A DNA stretch of 64,000 nucleotides from Telluria mixta (GTDB lineage: Bacteria; Pseudomonadota; Gammaproteobacteria; Burkholderiales; Burkholderiaceae_D). The notes beneath the pieces were generated by a model that saw only the letters and a program-made list of their open reading frames with translations, did not search any database and had not been told where the DNA came from. Numbering within the stretch: position 1 is the first letter of the stretch; every line of letters begins with the position of its first letter. Positions 18,464 through 27,153 of this stretch are shown piece by piece. The DNA is taken from NCBI RefSeq assembly GCF_029223865.1, contig NZ_CP119520.1, positions 1,860,001-1,924,000 of the forward strand. Direction: 5' to 3'. Made by a program: the position numbers and the translations under genes.

Positions 18464-18670
18464 CGTGAGCGGATGTTAATACGCCGCACTTCAAATTTCC
18501 TCGCGTTACATCGCTGTTAAAAGTATTGCAATGCTAGCACAGCATCTTTGTCCCCCCGGAAACCAATCGTGCGACACAAGGTCTTGTCTTTGCGCAAAGT
18601 TACACATGTCAATTGGGTAAAAACCTCGGCGGGCGCACGATTGCATTGGATAAAGAACGCAGGAGTTTTG

Positions 18671-19900
18671 ATGAGCTTTAATTTTGTGTCAAATATTGTA
18701 ACTTCAAGCAAAGTTGGTCGCCGACAATCATCGACACGGATCGGTGCCGCGACAAGCCGGGCCTCGCTGGACAAACCAGGTGTGGTATTCACCATGCGCT
18801 ATCCCGACGACACCGGGTATGTCTGGAACTTCACGGCGGCCATACGCGATCTGGCCAGCGCGGACTTGCGCGAGCATGCGAACGTATACATGGCGTTTCC
18901 CAAGCTGTCCGGCAATCCCAGCTACCGTCCTCAACACCTGGAACCTGTCGAGCTCAATTGCTACGATATGACGCTGGCTGGCAGGGCTGCGATCGAACAG
19001 TTCGTGCGTGCCCATAATGTGAAAATCATGGTGTTCATGAGCGCACTGTCGAATACCGTTTGCCTGGGCTTACTGCGGCGCCTAGGAGTTCGCACGATCA
19101 ATACTGAAAACGACAGTTTCGATCCACGTCAGCGCGATGGCTTCTTCAAAAAAATCGCGAAAATCGTGGTGCGACGCGTCCTGCGCATGCAACAACACGA
19201 CCTGCACCTGGCCAACTCCATCGCCCAGGAACAGTTCCTGCTGAATTACCAGCATCTGCCGCGGGATAAAGTCATCTTGATGCGTAACTCCGTCGATTCG
19301 GCCAAGTTTCATCCTGGGGACCGCGCCGAGGCACGTGCCCAGCTCGGTCTCGACCAGGACCGTTTCTGGATCCTCGCGGTGTCCCAAGCACGCGCGGAAA
19401 AACGCATCGATTGCCTTCTACGCGTCATGCGCACCGTCATCGACGCCCGTCCGGACAAACCCATAGGATTCATCTATGTAGGGGACGGCGCGCCGGCCAT
19501 GCAGTGGAGACAGCTGGCAAAAGAGCTTGGGCTGGGCGAGTCATGCATATTCGCCGGTCGCCAGGACGAGCTGTTGCCGTACTATCGCGCCGCCAATCTC
19601 TTCGTGCATGCGGCCGAGCGCGAAAGTTTCGGCAATGCAATCGTCGAGGCGATGGCCTGCGGCATCCCCGTCGTTGCCAGCGCGGCGCTGGGTCCGAAAG
19701 AGACCATCCTCGACGGCAAGACCGGCGCCCTGATCGGCCTGGACGACTTCGCCGGCTTCACACAGGCCGTACTGTGCTACGTCGACGATCCGGAAATGGC
19801 AAAAATGCATGGAAACAACGCGCGTGCGCACGTCGATACCGCATATAATGTTGTGCGCCAAAGCAAGGAGTTCGCCGCGCACATCCAGCGGTTTCTATGA
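18671..19900 (+). CDS. Glycosyltransferase family 4
   Basis: A 409-residue GT-B glycosyltransferase. The start is fixed by CAGGAG six to seven bases before the ATG at 18671; the longer open frame upstream has no conserved sequence. The N-terminal half is unusual for the family, with FTMRYPDDTGYVWNFTAAIRDL. The C-terminal half is classic: VILMRNSVDSAKFHPGD, ILAVSQARAEKRIDCLL, GFIYVGDGAPAMQWRQLAKEL and the donor motif ERESFGNAIVEAMACGIPVVAS. It should add one sugar of the repeat unit. It is followed 51 bp later by another transferase-like gene and then the flippase. Confidence 0.9.
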   Translation: MSFNFVSNIVTSSKVGRRQSSTRIGAATSRASLDKPGVVFTMRYPDDTGYVWNFTAAIRDLASADLREHANVYMAFPKLSGNPSYRPQHLEPVELNCYDMTLAGRAAIEQFVRAHNVKIMVFMSALSNTVCLGLLRRLGVRTINTENDSFDPRQRDGFFKKIAKIVVRRVLRMQQHDLHLANSIAQEQFLLNYQHLPRDKVILMRNSVDSAKFHPGDRAEARAQLGLDQDRFWILAVSQARAEKRIDCLLRVMRTVIDARPDKPIGFIYVGDGAPAMQWRQLAKELGLGESCIFAGRQDELLPYYRAANLFVHAAERESFGNAIVEAMACGIPVVASAALGPKETILDGKTGALIGLDDFAGFTQAVLCYVDDPEMAKMHGNNARAHVDTAYNVVRQSKEFAAHIQRFL

Positions 19901-19951
19901 TTTGCAGGCGCATGCTTTGAATTTCATCAGCACAAAAGGGAGTCCCGAGGA

Positions 19952-20875
19952 ATGTCTTTAGTCGAGAGGGTGGTGCAGCGCGTCAGGCGAGACTATTTTC
20001 GATGGCAGTACCAAAAAGTCGCACGCCAGATCCTGGACACCCGCCCGGTCAAGCGTGGCGACCTGCCCTTCACGCTGCTGTCGATGGTGCATCAGCGCGA
20101 CGTCCATTCCTACCTGGTCGCGGTGAAATCGTTCACGCACTTCCTGAATCCGTCCCGCATCGTGGTCGTGTGCGATCCGTCGATCGATGACAACGATCGC
20201 GCCGTGCTGAAGCACCACCTGCCGCACGTGATCCTGCGCGAGGCGGGCGAATTCACCCATCCCGACATCCCGCGTGGCGGCACGTGGGAGCGCCTGTTCG
20301 CGATCTCTGGCTATGCGCTGGACAGCTACGTCATCCAGCTGGATGCCGACACGCTGACCATGCAGCCGATCCCGGAAGTGCTGCAGGCCGTCCAGGCCGG
20401 CGCCGGCTTCGTGCTCGGCGAAATCCCGGACACGCCGATCCGCCCACTGGACGCCGTGCGCGTGCATGCGCTGCCGAAGGTGAAGCCGGGCGCGCACATC
20501 CAGACGCTGTCGGAAGCCGAGATGGCCAACGTGGGCCTGCCGAGCGACGCGCGCTACGTGCGTGGCTGCTCCGGCTTCACGGGTTTCCCGCCATCGACGA
20601 CGATGCGCGACAACCTGCTCGACTTCTCGCGCCGCATGAAGGGCAAGCTGGGCGACGACTGGAAACGCTGGGGCACCGAACAAGTGACCTCGAACTATCT
20701 GGTGGCGAACGCGTTCGCTGCGAAATCGCTGCCGTTCCCGAAATACGGCACGCCCGACTGCGCCACGGCGGAGACGGCGTTCTTCCACTTCATCGGACCG
20801 ATGCGCTTCATCAATAACAAGTACAAGACGACGTCGCGCCAGGCCATCCACCTGATCTCCAACGTGCCGGCCTGA
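19952..20875 (+). CDS. Putative nucleotide-diphospho-sugar transferase (GT-A-like)
   Basis: A 307-residue soluble protein of uncertain family. FTLLSMVHQRDVHSYLVAVKSF and RIVVVCDPSIDDNDRAVL form a Rossmann-like start, and YVIQLDADTLTMQPIPEVL carries a clear DAD (DxD) metal-binding motif with a leading hydrophobic strand, as in GT-A enzymes. RYVRGCSGFTGFPPSTT and WGTEQVTSNYLVAN follow, the latter resembling the EQ...N element of family 8-like transferases. GAGGA lies just before the ATG. Position between a GT4 and the flippase supports a role in the same repeat unit. Donor and product are unknown. Confidence 0.65.
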   Translation: MSLVERVVQRVRRDYFRWQYQKVARQILDTRPVKRGDLPFTLLSMVHQRDVHSYLVAVKSFTHFLNPSRIVVVCDPSIDDNDRAVLKHHLPHVILREAGEFTHPDIPRGGTWERLFAISGYALDSYVIQLDADTLTMQPIPEVLQAVQAGAGFVLGEIPDTPIRPLDAVRVHALPKVKPGAHIQTLSEAEMANVGLPSDARYVRGCSGFTGFPPSTTMRDNLLDFSRRMKGKLGDDWKRWGTEQVTSNYLVANAFAAKSLPFPKYGTPDCATAETAFFHFIGPMRFINNKYKTTSRQAIHLISNVPA

Positions 20876-20911
20876 TACCCGGCCCATTTTTCTCTTCCCG
20901 GTTGCGTTGTC

Positions 20912-22372
20912 ATGGCAGATTTGCGTCGTTCGATGGTCATCAACTTCCTCGCGACCTCGGGGACCAAGGTGCTGCAGTTCATCGTCAGCATCCTGCTGGC
21001 CCGGATCCTGAGCCCGAGCGAGATCGGCATCTATTCGATGACGGTCGTGTTCGTGAACTTCGCCCAGGTGTTCCGTGACTTCGGCATCAGTCATTATCTA
21101 CAGCGTGAACGGGACCTGGACAACGACAAGATCCGCGCGGCCACCGGCGTCGTGTTCACGACGTCCTGGATCATTGCGGCCGCCCTGTTCACGGCCAGCG
21201 GCTGGCTTGGCACCTGGTTCAAGGAACCAGGTATCGTGCCGGTGATGCGCGTGTTGGCCATCGGCTTCGTGTTCATTCCGTTCGGCACCGTCACGAGCGC
21301 CCTGCTGGCACGTAATCTCCAGGCCGAGAAACAGGCGGTGGTGCACGTCGTCGGCACGGTGTGCTTCTGCGCCAGCACATTGATCCTTGGCGAAATGGGC
21401 TTCGGTGCCATGTCGATGGCATACGGTAACCTGATCAATATCCTCGCCTGTGGCATTGCCTATATCCCCCTGCGCCCGAAAGGCATGCCTTGGCTTCCCG
21501 GCCTGCGCCACTGGCGCAGCGTCGTGCATTTCGGCGTCGGTTCGCTCGCCACGAACTGCGCGACGACACTGAACAATTCGATTCCCGACATACTTCTCGG
21601 CAAGCTGGGTACCGCCCGCCACGTCGGCCTGTTCAGCCGCGCGAACTCCACCGTGTCGATCTTCAACTACGTGGCGGGGTCGACCATGAACTACGGGGCC
21701 GTTCCCTATCTGGCCCAGACGTACCACCGCGGCGAATCGCTGGCCCCGATCCTGGCCCGCTCCACGCTGCTGCTGACGGGCATCGGCTGGACCGCGTTGT
21801 CCCTGACGTGCGTGCTGGGCCAGGACATCGTCATCGCGCTGTACGGCGCCAAATGGATCGAGTGCGTGCCGGCGATCCTGCCGCTCGTACTGGCGGCCGT
21901 CGTCACACTGGCCTTCAACTACATTCCGATAGCAGTGACGGCGATCGGCCGTCCCTACCTGAGCGCCTTCCCGGTCGTCGTCACCCTGGCGACCCGCATC
22001 CTGTTCGGCGTGCTGCTGTTCGACGGCAGCCTGGACGGATTCGCGTGGGCGCTGTTCTTCGCAACGGTGGCCAGCGCCCCCGTCACCGCGATCCAGCAAA
22101 GCCGCTATTTCGGCCTCACGACCGCGATGATGCTGCGCGCCCTGCTGCCCAGCGCTGTCGTGGCGGCGGGGACCGGTGCCGTCGCGTGGCTGTTGGCGCT
22201 GCTGCTGCCGGCGTCCATCCCGGCCATGGCGCGGCTGCTCGTGATGATGCTGCCGCTGGCCCTCACCTGGTATTTCCTGCTGCGCGCCACCCGTCACGAA
22301 CTGGTGGGCGAAGTGCACCGCCTGGCCGCACCGTTGAAGGCCAGGTTGGCCCTGTTGCGTCCGAATGTATAA
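20912..22372 (+). CDS. Oligosaccharide flippase (Wzx/MATE-like polysaccharide transporter)
   Basis: A 486-residue integral membrane protein with about 12-14 hydrophobic segments. The start MADLRRSMVINFLATSGTKVLQFIVSILLARILSPSEIGIYSM is the polysaccharide-synthesis (RfbX/Wzx) signature, and the internal repeat with LGKLGTARHVGLFSRANS marks the second half. It would move lipid-linked repeat units across the inner membrane for polymerisation. It lies 36 bp after the preceding transferase gene and 42 bp before the acyl carrier protein gene. No obvious Wzy polymerase is present in the window. Confidence 0.9.
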   Translation: MADLRRSMVINFLATSGTKVLQFIVSILLARILSPSEIGIYSMTVVFVNFAQVFRDFGISHYLQRERDLDNDKIRAATGVVFTTSWIIAAALFTASGWLGTWFKEPGIVPVMRVLAIGFVFIPFGTVTSALLARNLQAEKQAVVHVVGTVCFCASTLILGEMGFGAMSMAYGNLINILACGIAYIPLRPKGMPWLPGLRHWRSVVHFGVGSLATNCATTLNNSIPDILLGKLGTARHVGLFSRANSTVSIFNYVAGSTMNYGAVPYLAQTYHRGESLAPILARSTLLLTGIGWTALSLTCVLGQDIVIALYGAKWIECVPAILPLVLAAVVTLAFNYIPIAVTAIGRPYLSAFPVVVTLATRILFGVLLFDGSLDGFAWALFFATVASAPVTAIQQSRYFGLTTAMMLRALLPSAVVAAGTGAVAWLLALLLPASIPAMARLLVMMLPLALTWYFLLRATRHELVGEVHRLAAPLKARLALLRPNV

Positions 22373-22414
22373 TCGACCGCTCGCCCCATCGGGGCGTGGC
22401 GTTTACTGAAGCGA

Positions 22415-22675
22415 ATGACCATCATGACGTATCTCGACGAAGTCAAAGCGACCCTGATCGACGTGCTGAGCCTGGGCGATGCCGGCCAGCGGCTGAATGC
22501 CGACTCTCCCCTGCTGGGCAGCCTGCCCGAACTCGACTCGATGGCCGTCGTCAGCCTGATCGGCGCTCTCGAAGAGCGCTTCGGCATCGCCATCGACGAC
22601 GACGACCTGAGCGCCAGCACCTTCGAAACCCTCGGCAGCCTGGCCGACTTCGTGGCGGCGAAACGCGCCGAATGA
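22415..22675 (+). CDS. Acyl carrier protein, exosortase A-associated
   Basis: An 86-residue acidic four-helix carrier. The phosphopantetheine attachment site is Ser42 in LPELDSMAVVSLIGALEE, which replaces the more common DSL of fatty-acid ACPs with DSM. DDDLSASTFETLGSLADFV is the helix III/IV region. A second in-frame ATG at 22424 is possible. Its stop overlaps the hydrolase start as ATGA. It is the likely acceptor of the acyl or aminoacyl group activated by the adenylate-forming ligase at 7520-9088, because both belong to the exosortase A accessory set. The cargo is not known. Confidence 0.9.
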   Translation: MTIMTYLDEVKATLIDVLSLGDAGQRLNADSPLLGSLPELDSMAVVSLIGALEERFGIAIDDDDLSASTFETLGSLADFVAAKRAE

Positions 22676-23523
22676 CTCCGGATCGCGCCGGGGTGGACAC
22701 GGAACCGTTCTTCCTCGGCAGCGGCGCGGACCGGCGCTTCTGCCTGTTCCACCGGCCCGCCGGCACCTGCCGCGGCGCCGTCCTGTACGTGCCGCCGTTC
22801 GCCGAAGAGCTCAACCGCACCCGCCGCATGGCCGCCCTCGGCGCACGCCGCCTGGCCGCGCACGGGTATGGCGTGCTGCAGATCGACCTGCTCGGCACCG
22901 GCGACAGTGCCGGCGACTTCGCGGACGCCCGCTGGGACCTGTGGAAGCAGGACCTGGACACGGGCGCCGCCTGGCTGCGCGCGCGTCTCGACGCCCCGCT
23001 CACGCTGTGGGGCCTGCGCCTCGGCGCCCTGCTTGCGCTGGACCATGCGCGCACGACGTCCGTCCCGCTCGCGCCGATGCTGCTGTGGCAACCGGTGGCC
23101 GCGGGATCCACGTACCTGACCCAGTTCCTGCGCCTGCGCACGGCGAACGCGATGCTGGGCGAGGATGCCGCCGCGCAGAGCGGCACGAAGGCGCTGCGTG
23201 CGGCGCTGCAGGCCGGGGAGACGCTGGAAATCGCCGGCTACGATCTCACGCCGGCACTGGCCCTGGCCATCGACGCCCTGCCCGCGCCCGACGCAATGAT
23301 GCCGCCCGTGCCCGTGCACTGGTTCGAGGTGCTCGGTGCGCCGGGCCAGGCGCCTGGGCCGGCAGCTGCGCGCGTCAAGGCGGCCTGGGAAGCGCACGGC
23401 ACACCCCTGCATGTGCACGCGGTGACGGGCGCGCCCTTCTGGGCCACGACGGGCATCTCGACTTGTCCCACCCTGCTCGACGCGACCGTCGGCGCCATCG
23501 AGGAGCGTGCCCATGTCGTATGA
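22672..23523 (+). CDS. Exosortase A-associated hydrolase 2 (alpha/beta hydrolase)
   Basis: A 283-residue alpha/beta-hydrolase-like protein; its start is set by the ATGA overlap with the acyl carrier protein gene. CRGAVLYVPPFAEELNRTRRMAALGAR is the diagnostic N-terminal motif of the TIGR03101 group, and GYGVLQIDLLGTGDSAGDF the second conserved strand. At the expected nucleophile elbow the sequence reads LWGLRLGALLAL, with Arg where a catalytic Ser (GxSxG) would be, so a classical triad is not obvious. It may be a thioesterase-like or structural partner of the carrier protein. The next gene starts inside its last codons. Confidence 0.85.
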   Translation: MTPDRAGVDTEPFFLGSGADRRFCLFHRPAGTCRGAVLYVPPFAEELNRTRRMAALGARRLAAHGYGVLQIDLLGTGDSAGDFADARWDLWKQDLDTGAAWLRARLDAPLTLWGLRLGALLALDHARTTSVPLAPMLLWQPVAAGSTYLTQFLRLRTANAMLGEDAAAQSGTKALRAALQAGETLEIAGYDLTPALALAIDALPAPDAMMPPVPVHWFEVLGAPGQAPGPAAARVKAAWEAHGTPLHVHAVTGAPFWATTGISTCPTLLDATVGAIEERAHVV

Positions 23524-24355
23524 CGAACGCGCCCTGGCGTTCCGCTGCGGCGGCGCGGCGCTGGTCGGCATCGCCAGCGTCCCCGCAGGAGAGTGTTCGC
23601 GCGGCGTGCTGGTCGTCGTCGGCGGTCCGCAGTACCGCGTCGGCAGCCACCGCCAGTTCGCCCTGCTGGCGCGCCACCTGGCGGAGAACGGCATCGCCGC
23701 CATGCGCTTCGATTATCGCGGCATGGGCGACAGCGACGGCGAAGAGCGCGATTTCGAAGCGATCCAGGACGACATCCGCGCCGCACTCGACGCCTTCATC
23801 GAGGCCGTGCCGGGCCTCACCGACGTCGTGCTGTGGGGCCTGTGCGACGGCGCGTCCGCGGCCGCGATGTATGCGCCGGGCGATGCGCGGGTGCGCGGCC
23901 TCGTGCTGTTGAATCCTTGGGTGCGCACGGACGACGGCGTCGCCCGCACGACGTTGAAACACCATTACCGCGACCGCCTGCGTAGCCCGGAATTCTGGCG
24001 CAAGCTGGCGCGCGGCCAGTTCGACTACGCGGGCTCGCTCACGTCGATGCTGAAACTCGTGCGCACGGCATTCGCGGGACGCCCGGCAGATCAGGGCGCG
24101 GCGGCCTCGCTGCCCGAGCGCATGCACCACGGCCTGCACGTGTTCACGGGCCACACGCTGCTCGTGATCGGTGGCGCCGACCTGACGGGCCGCGAATTCT
24201 GCGACGTGGCCGGCTCGAGCCCGGCCTGGAAGCGCCTGGTAGCTACGCCGCGCGTGTCGTGGCGCCGCATCGAGGATGCCGACCACACGTTCTCGCGCCG
24301 CGCCTGGCGCGACCAGGTGGCCGAGTGGACCCGCGAGTGGGTCGCGTCGTTGTGA
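23513..24355 (+). CDS. Exosortase A-associated hydrolase 1 (alpha/beta hydrolase)
   Basis: A 280-residue alpha/beta hydrolase of the TIGR03100 type. AGGAG seven bases before the ATG at 23513 fixes the start, which lies 11 bp inside the preceding gene. Motifs are GVLVVVGGPQYRVGSHRQFALLAR, MRFDYRGMGDSDGEERDFE and, at the nucleophile elbow, VLWGLCDGASAAAMYAPG, where Cys sits at the position of the usual Ser in GxSxG; the late HTFSR supplies a candidate catalytic His. It forms a coupled trio with the carrier protein and hydrolase 2. A thioesterase or acyl-transfer role on the carrier-bound group is an inference. Confidence 0.85.
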   Translation: MSYDERALAFRCGGAALVGIASVPAGECSRGVLVVVGGPQYRVGSHRQFALLARHLAENGIAAMRFDYRGMGDSDGEERDFEAIQDDIRAALDAFIEAVPGLTDVVLWGLCDGASAAAMYAPGDARVRGLVLLNPWVRTDDGVARTTLKHHYRDRLRSPEFWRKLARGQFDYAGSLTSMLKLVRTAFAGRPADQGAAASLPERMHHGLHVFTGHTLLVIGGADLTGREFCDVAGSSPAWKRLVATPRVSWRRIEDADHTFSRRAWRDQVAEWTREWVASL

Positions 24356-24358
24356 AGC

Positions 24359-25795
24359 TCAGGGCTTTGCCAGGCACTCCGTAAAGCGGGCAAACGCCCC
24401 ATAGACGGCGGGCGTGGCGCGCCCGGTGCCGCACAGGTCGAGCGCCCCCGCGGGCCGTTCTCCCTCATCCGCCGCGTCGCGCAGCGGCGCGCCGTCGCGC
24501 CACGTAAAATCGCCGGCTTCCGGCGCACGGAACAAACCCCGCACCGGATGGCTGCCGAGATAGGCGCGCCATAGCGGCGTCGCGCGGTTGTCGCCCAGGT
24601 GCACGATGCCGCCGTCGCGCCCGCGGATCGGACCGTCGACGAGGTTCCCGTCCACCACCGCGCTGCTGGCCGGATAGCGCACGTCGATGCCGGTCGTGTC
24701 GACGAGCGTGTTGTCGAGGACCTTGCTGCCGGCCGCTTCGTTCAGGTAGATACCCGCGTCGGAGCAGCCGACGATCAGGTTGGCGCGCAGGGTGCTGCCT
24801 TCCTGTTCGGTGATGCAGCGGCCGTCGCGGCAGAATTCCGTCCCCGTGCCGCCGCCGCCGAGCGACAGGCCGACGCGCTGCCCCGGCAGGCCGCGCAGCA
24901 CCTGCTCGCACCACACGACGTTGCGCTCGAAGACGTTGTTCCTGCCGGCGCCCTTGGCGTAGGCACCGTAGCTGACCTGGTTGCCGTCGCGCTTGACGAA
25001 GTCGGTGATCAGGTTCGCGCGCACCGTCCAGCCGCTGGCCGTCACGATGTCGATCGGCGTCACCGGCTTCGTGGTCGCGCGTGCGTGCGTGGCGCTCAAG
25101 GTGGTGTGCTCGATCAGGCCGTCGTCCGGGAAGCGGCCGCCGGCCGCATTGATCTTGAAGTGCGCGTTGAAGTCGCGGATCGTGTTGTTGACGCTCGCGA
25201 AGTGATGGCCGTCGCCGATGACGTGGAAGGCGTGTTCGCAGTCGTCGTCGGCCGGGCATACGCCGTCGATGTTCAGGTTTTCGAAGCGCCAGTACGGCGC
25301 GCCGACGACGAAGCCTTCAAGCGTCTCGAGTTCGATATGCACGGTGCCCGGCTGCGCCGCGCGCACGACGATGGGCGCATCGGCCCGGCCGGGGCGCGGC
25401 ACGTCGATGGCCTTGCCCTGCAACCGGTAGGTGCCCGGCGCCAGGGTGATGACGTCGCCCGGCGCCGCCTGCCGGAGTGCGGTGCGCAGCGCCTCCGGCG
25501 TCGTGACCTGGATGCCGGCGCCGTCCTGGCCGGCGGGCCGCTGCTGGGCGCCGGCGGCGAGTGCAAGCCGCGCCGGCGGCACGTCGGCGCTGCCCCGGTC
25601 GAGCGACGTCAGGATGGCGGCGACGCGGCGGCCCGTGTTCTCGATGAGCGGATTGTGGCCGCTGCTGCGTTTTTCGATGTACGGCGCGAGCGTGCGCGGC
25701 GCGTGCCCAAGATGGTCGATGGCGGCCAGCAGCACGCCGCCCGACACGACGGCGAGCACGCCCGCCGCCAGAAGGCCGCGGCGGATCGCCCTCAC
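24359..25795 (-). CDS. Membrane-anchored right-handed parallel beta-helix protein
   Basis: A 478-residue protein starting at GTG 25795, whose GTGA overlaps the prsR stop; AAGG lies seven bases upstream. One N-terminal hydrophobic helix ([17 protein letters not shown]) anchors it or serves as a signal. A beta-helix domain follows from about 120: [21 protein letters not shown] is the first coil, then repeated [25 protein letters not shown] and [20 protein letters not shown] rungs, as in PL6 chondroitinase/alginate lyase-like folds. It may bind, trim or epimerise the exopolysaccharide in the periplasm. Catalytic residues cannot be assigned. It is co-transcribed with prsK and prsR. Confidence 0.8.
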   Translation of the reverse strand: MRAIRRGLLAAGVLAVVSGGVLLAAIDHLGHAPRTLAPYIEKRSSGHNPLIENTGRRVAAILTSLDRGSADVPPARLALAAGAQQRPAGQDGAGIQVTTPEALRTALRQAAPGDVITLAPGTYRLQGKAIDVPRPGRADAPIVVRAAQPGTVHIELETLEGFVVGAPYWRFENLNIDGVCPADDDCEHAFHVIGDGHHFASVNNTIRDFNAHFKINAAGGRFPDDGLIEHTTLSATHARATTKPVTPIDIVTASGWTVRANLITDFVKRDGNQVSYGAYAKGAGRNNVFERNVVWCEQVLRGLPGQRVGLSLGGGGTGTEFCRDGRCITEQEGSTLRANLIVGCSDAGIYLNEAAGSKVLDNTLVDTTGIDVRYPASSAVVDGNLVDGPIRGRDGGIVHLGDNRATPLWRAYLGSHPVRGLFRAPEAGDFTWRDGAPLRDAADEGERPAGALDLCGTGRATPAVYGAFARFTECLAKP

Positions 25796-27142
25796 GCGCT
25801 GGCCTTGATGCCGTGGCGTCCCATCAGGTCGTACAGGGTGGGCCGGCTGACGCCCAGCATTTCCGACGCCTTGACGATGTTCCCGTCCGTGCGCGCGAGC
25901 GCGCGGGCGATGGCCTTGTACTCGGCTTCGTCGCGCACCTGGCGCAGGTTCAGCGGCTCTTCCTCGGCGCCCGTGTCGGGCAGGCCGAGATCGTCGGCGA
26001 CGATGGTGTTCGCATCGGCCATGATGACGGCGCGCTTGATGCAGTTTTCCATCTCGCGCACGTTGCCGGGCCATTGGTAGGCTTCGATCGCGGCCAGCGC
26101 ATCCGGCGCGAAGTGCAGCGACGAGCGCGACTCCTGCGCACAGAACTTGTTCTTGAAGTGATGCGCCAGCAGCGCGGCGTCGCCCTCGCGCTGGCGCAGC
26201 GGCGGGATCGTCACGACGATTTCCGACAGGCGGTAATACAAGTCTTCGCGGAAGCGGCCCTGCGCGCACAAGTCCTTCAGCTTCTGGTGCGTCGCGCAGA
26301 CGATGCGCACGTCGACGGGGATCTCGTCATGGCCGCCGATGCGCTCGATCACGCGCTCCTGCAGGAAGCGCAGCAGCTTGGCCTGCAGCGCCATCGGCAG
26401 GTCGCCGACCTCGTCGAGGAAGAACGTGCCGCCGTGGGCCAGCTCCACCTTGCCCTTGGTCTGCTTGGCGGCACCCGTGAAGGCGCCCTTTTCGTAGCCG
26501 AACAACTCGCTCTCGAGCAGGTTTTCCGGAATCGCCGCGCAGTTGATCGCCATGAAGCGCTCCTTCGCGCGCGGCGACAGCGCGTGCCAGCACCTCCTTG
26601 CCGGTACCGGATTCGCCCAGCAGCATGACGGACGCGGACGTCGGCGCCACCTTCTCGATGGTGCGGCAGACTTTCGACATGCCCGGGTCGCGCGAGATCA
26701 CGCCGGCCAGCGGCGAGTCGGCCTGCGACTGCTGCATGCGGCGGTTTTCCTGCTGCAGGTTGTGCAGGAAGAAGGCGCGCTGGATCACGAGGTTCAGCAC
26801 CTCCGGATCGACCGGCTTCTGGTGGAAATCGTAGGCGCCCATGCCGATCGCCTTGACGGCGTTGGCATGGTCCTGGTTGCCCGTCAGGACGATCACGCGC
26901 GTGTCCGGCGCCAGCGCCAGGATCTGCTGCAAGGTGGCCAGGCCTTCGGTCGAGCCGTCCGGATCGGGCGGCAGGCCCAGGTCCATCGTGCAGACGGCCG
27001 GCTCGTGGCGGCGGATCTGCGCCAGCGCCGCCTCGCGGTCGCCGGCCACCACGACGTCGTACGCGTCCAGGCTCCAGCGCAGCTGCTTCTGCAGGCCCGG
27101 ATCGTCTTCGATGATCAACAGCTTGGGTTTTTGTTGGGTCAT
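25792..27142 (-). pseudogene. prsR: PEP-CTERM-system sigma-54 response regulator PrsR, frameshifted
   Basis: A NtrC-type regulator broken into two frames. The 5' part (27142 to about 26585) encodes a receiver domain with Asp54 in [14 protein letters not shown] and the start of the AAA+ domain up to Walker [15 protein letters not shown]. The frame is then lost and runs out of phase to a stop at 26327. The correct frame resumes immediately with [11 protein letters not shown] and continues through [28 protein letters not shown] (GAFTGA loop for sigma-54) to the Fis-type [23 protein letters not shown], ending at 25792. The pattern fits an 11-bp loss at 26581-26587. It lies 11 bp after prsK. Either the gene is inactivated or the sequence has an error. 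Confidence 0.85.
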
Positions 27143-27153
27143 GGTGTCTTCTT

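Noticed and set aside
24359..26269. A single 636-residue frame covering prsR's end and the beta-helix gene
   Set aside because: The first ~155 residues are out-of-frame prsR sequence (Arg-rich). The real gene starts at the GTG at 25795 with its own ribosome site.
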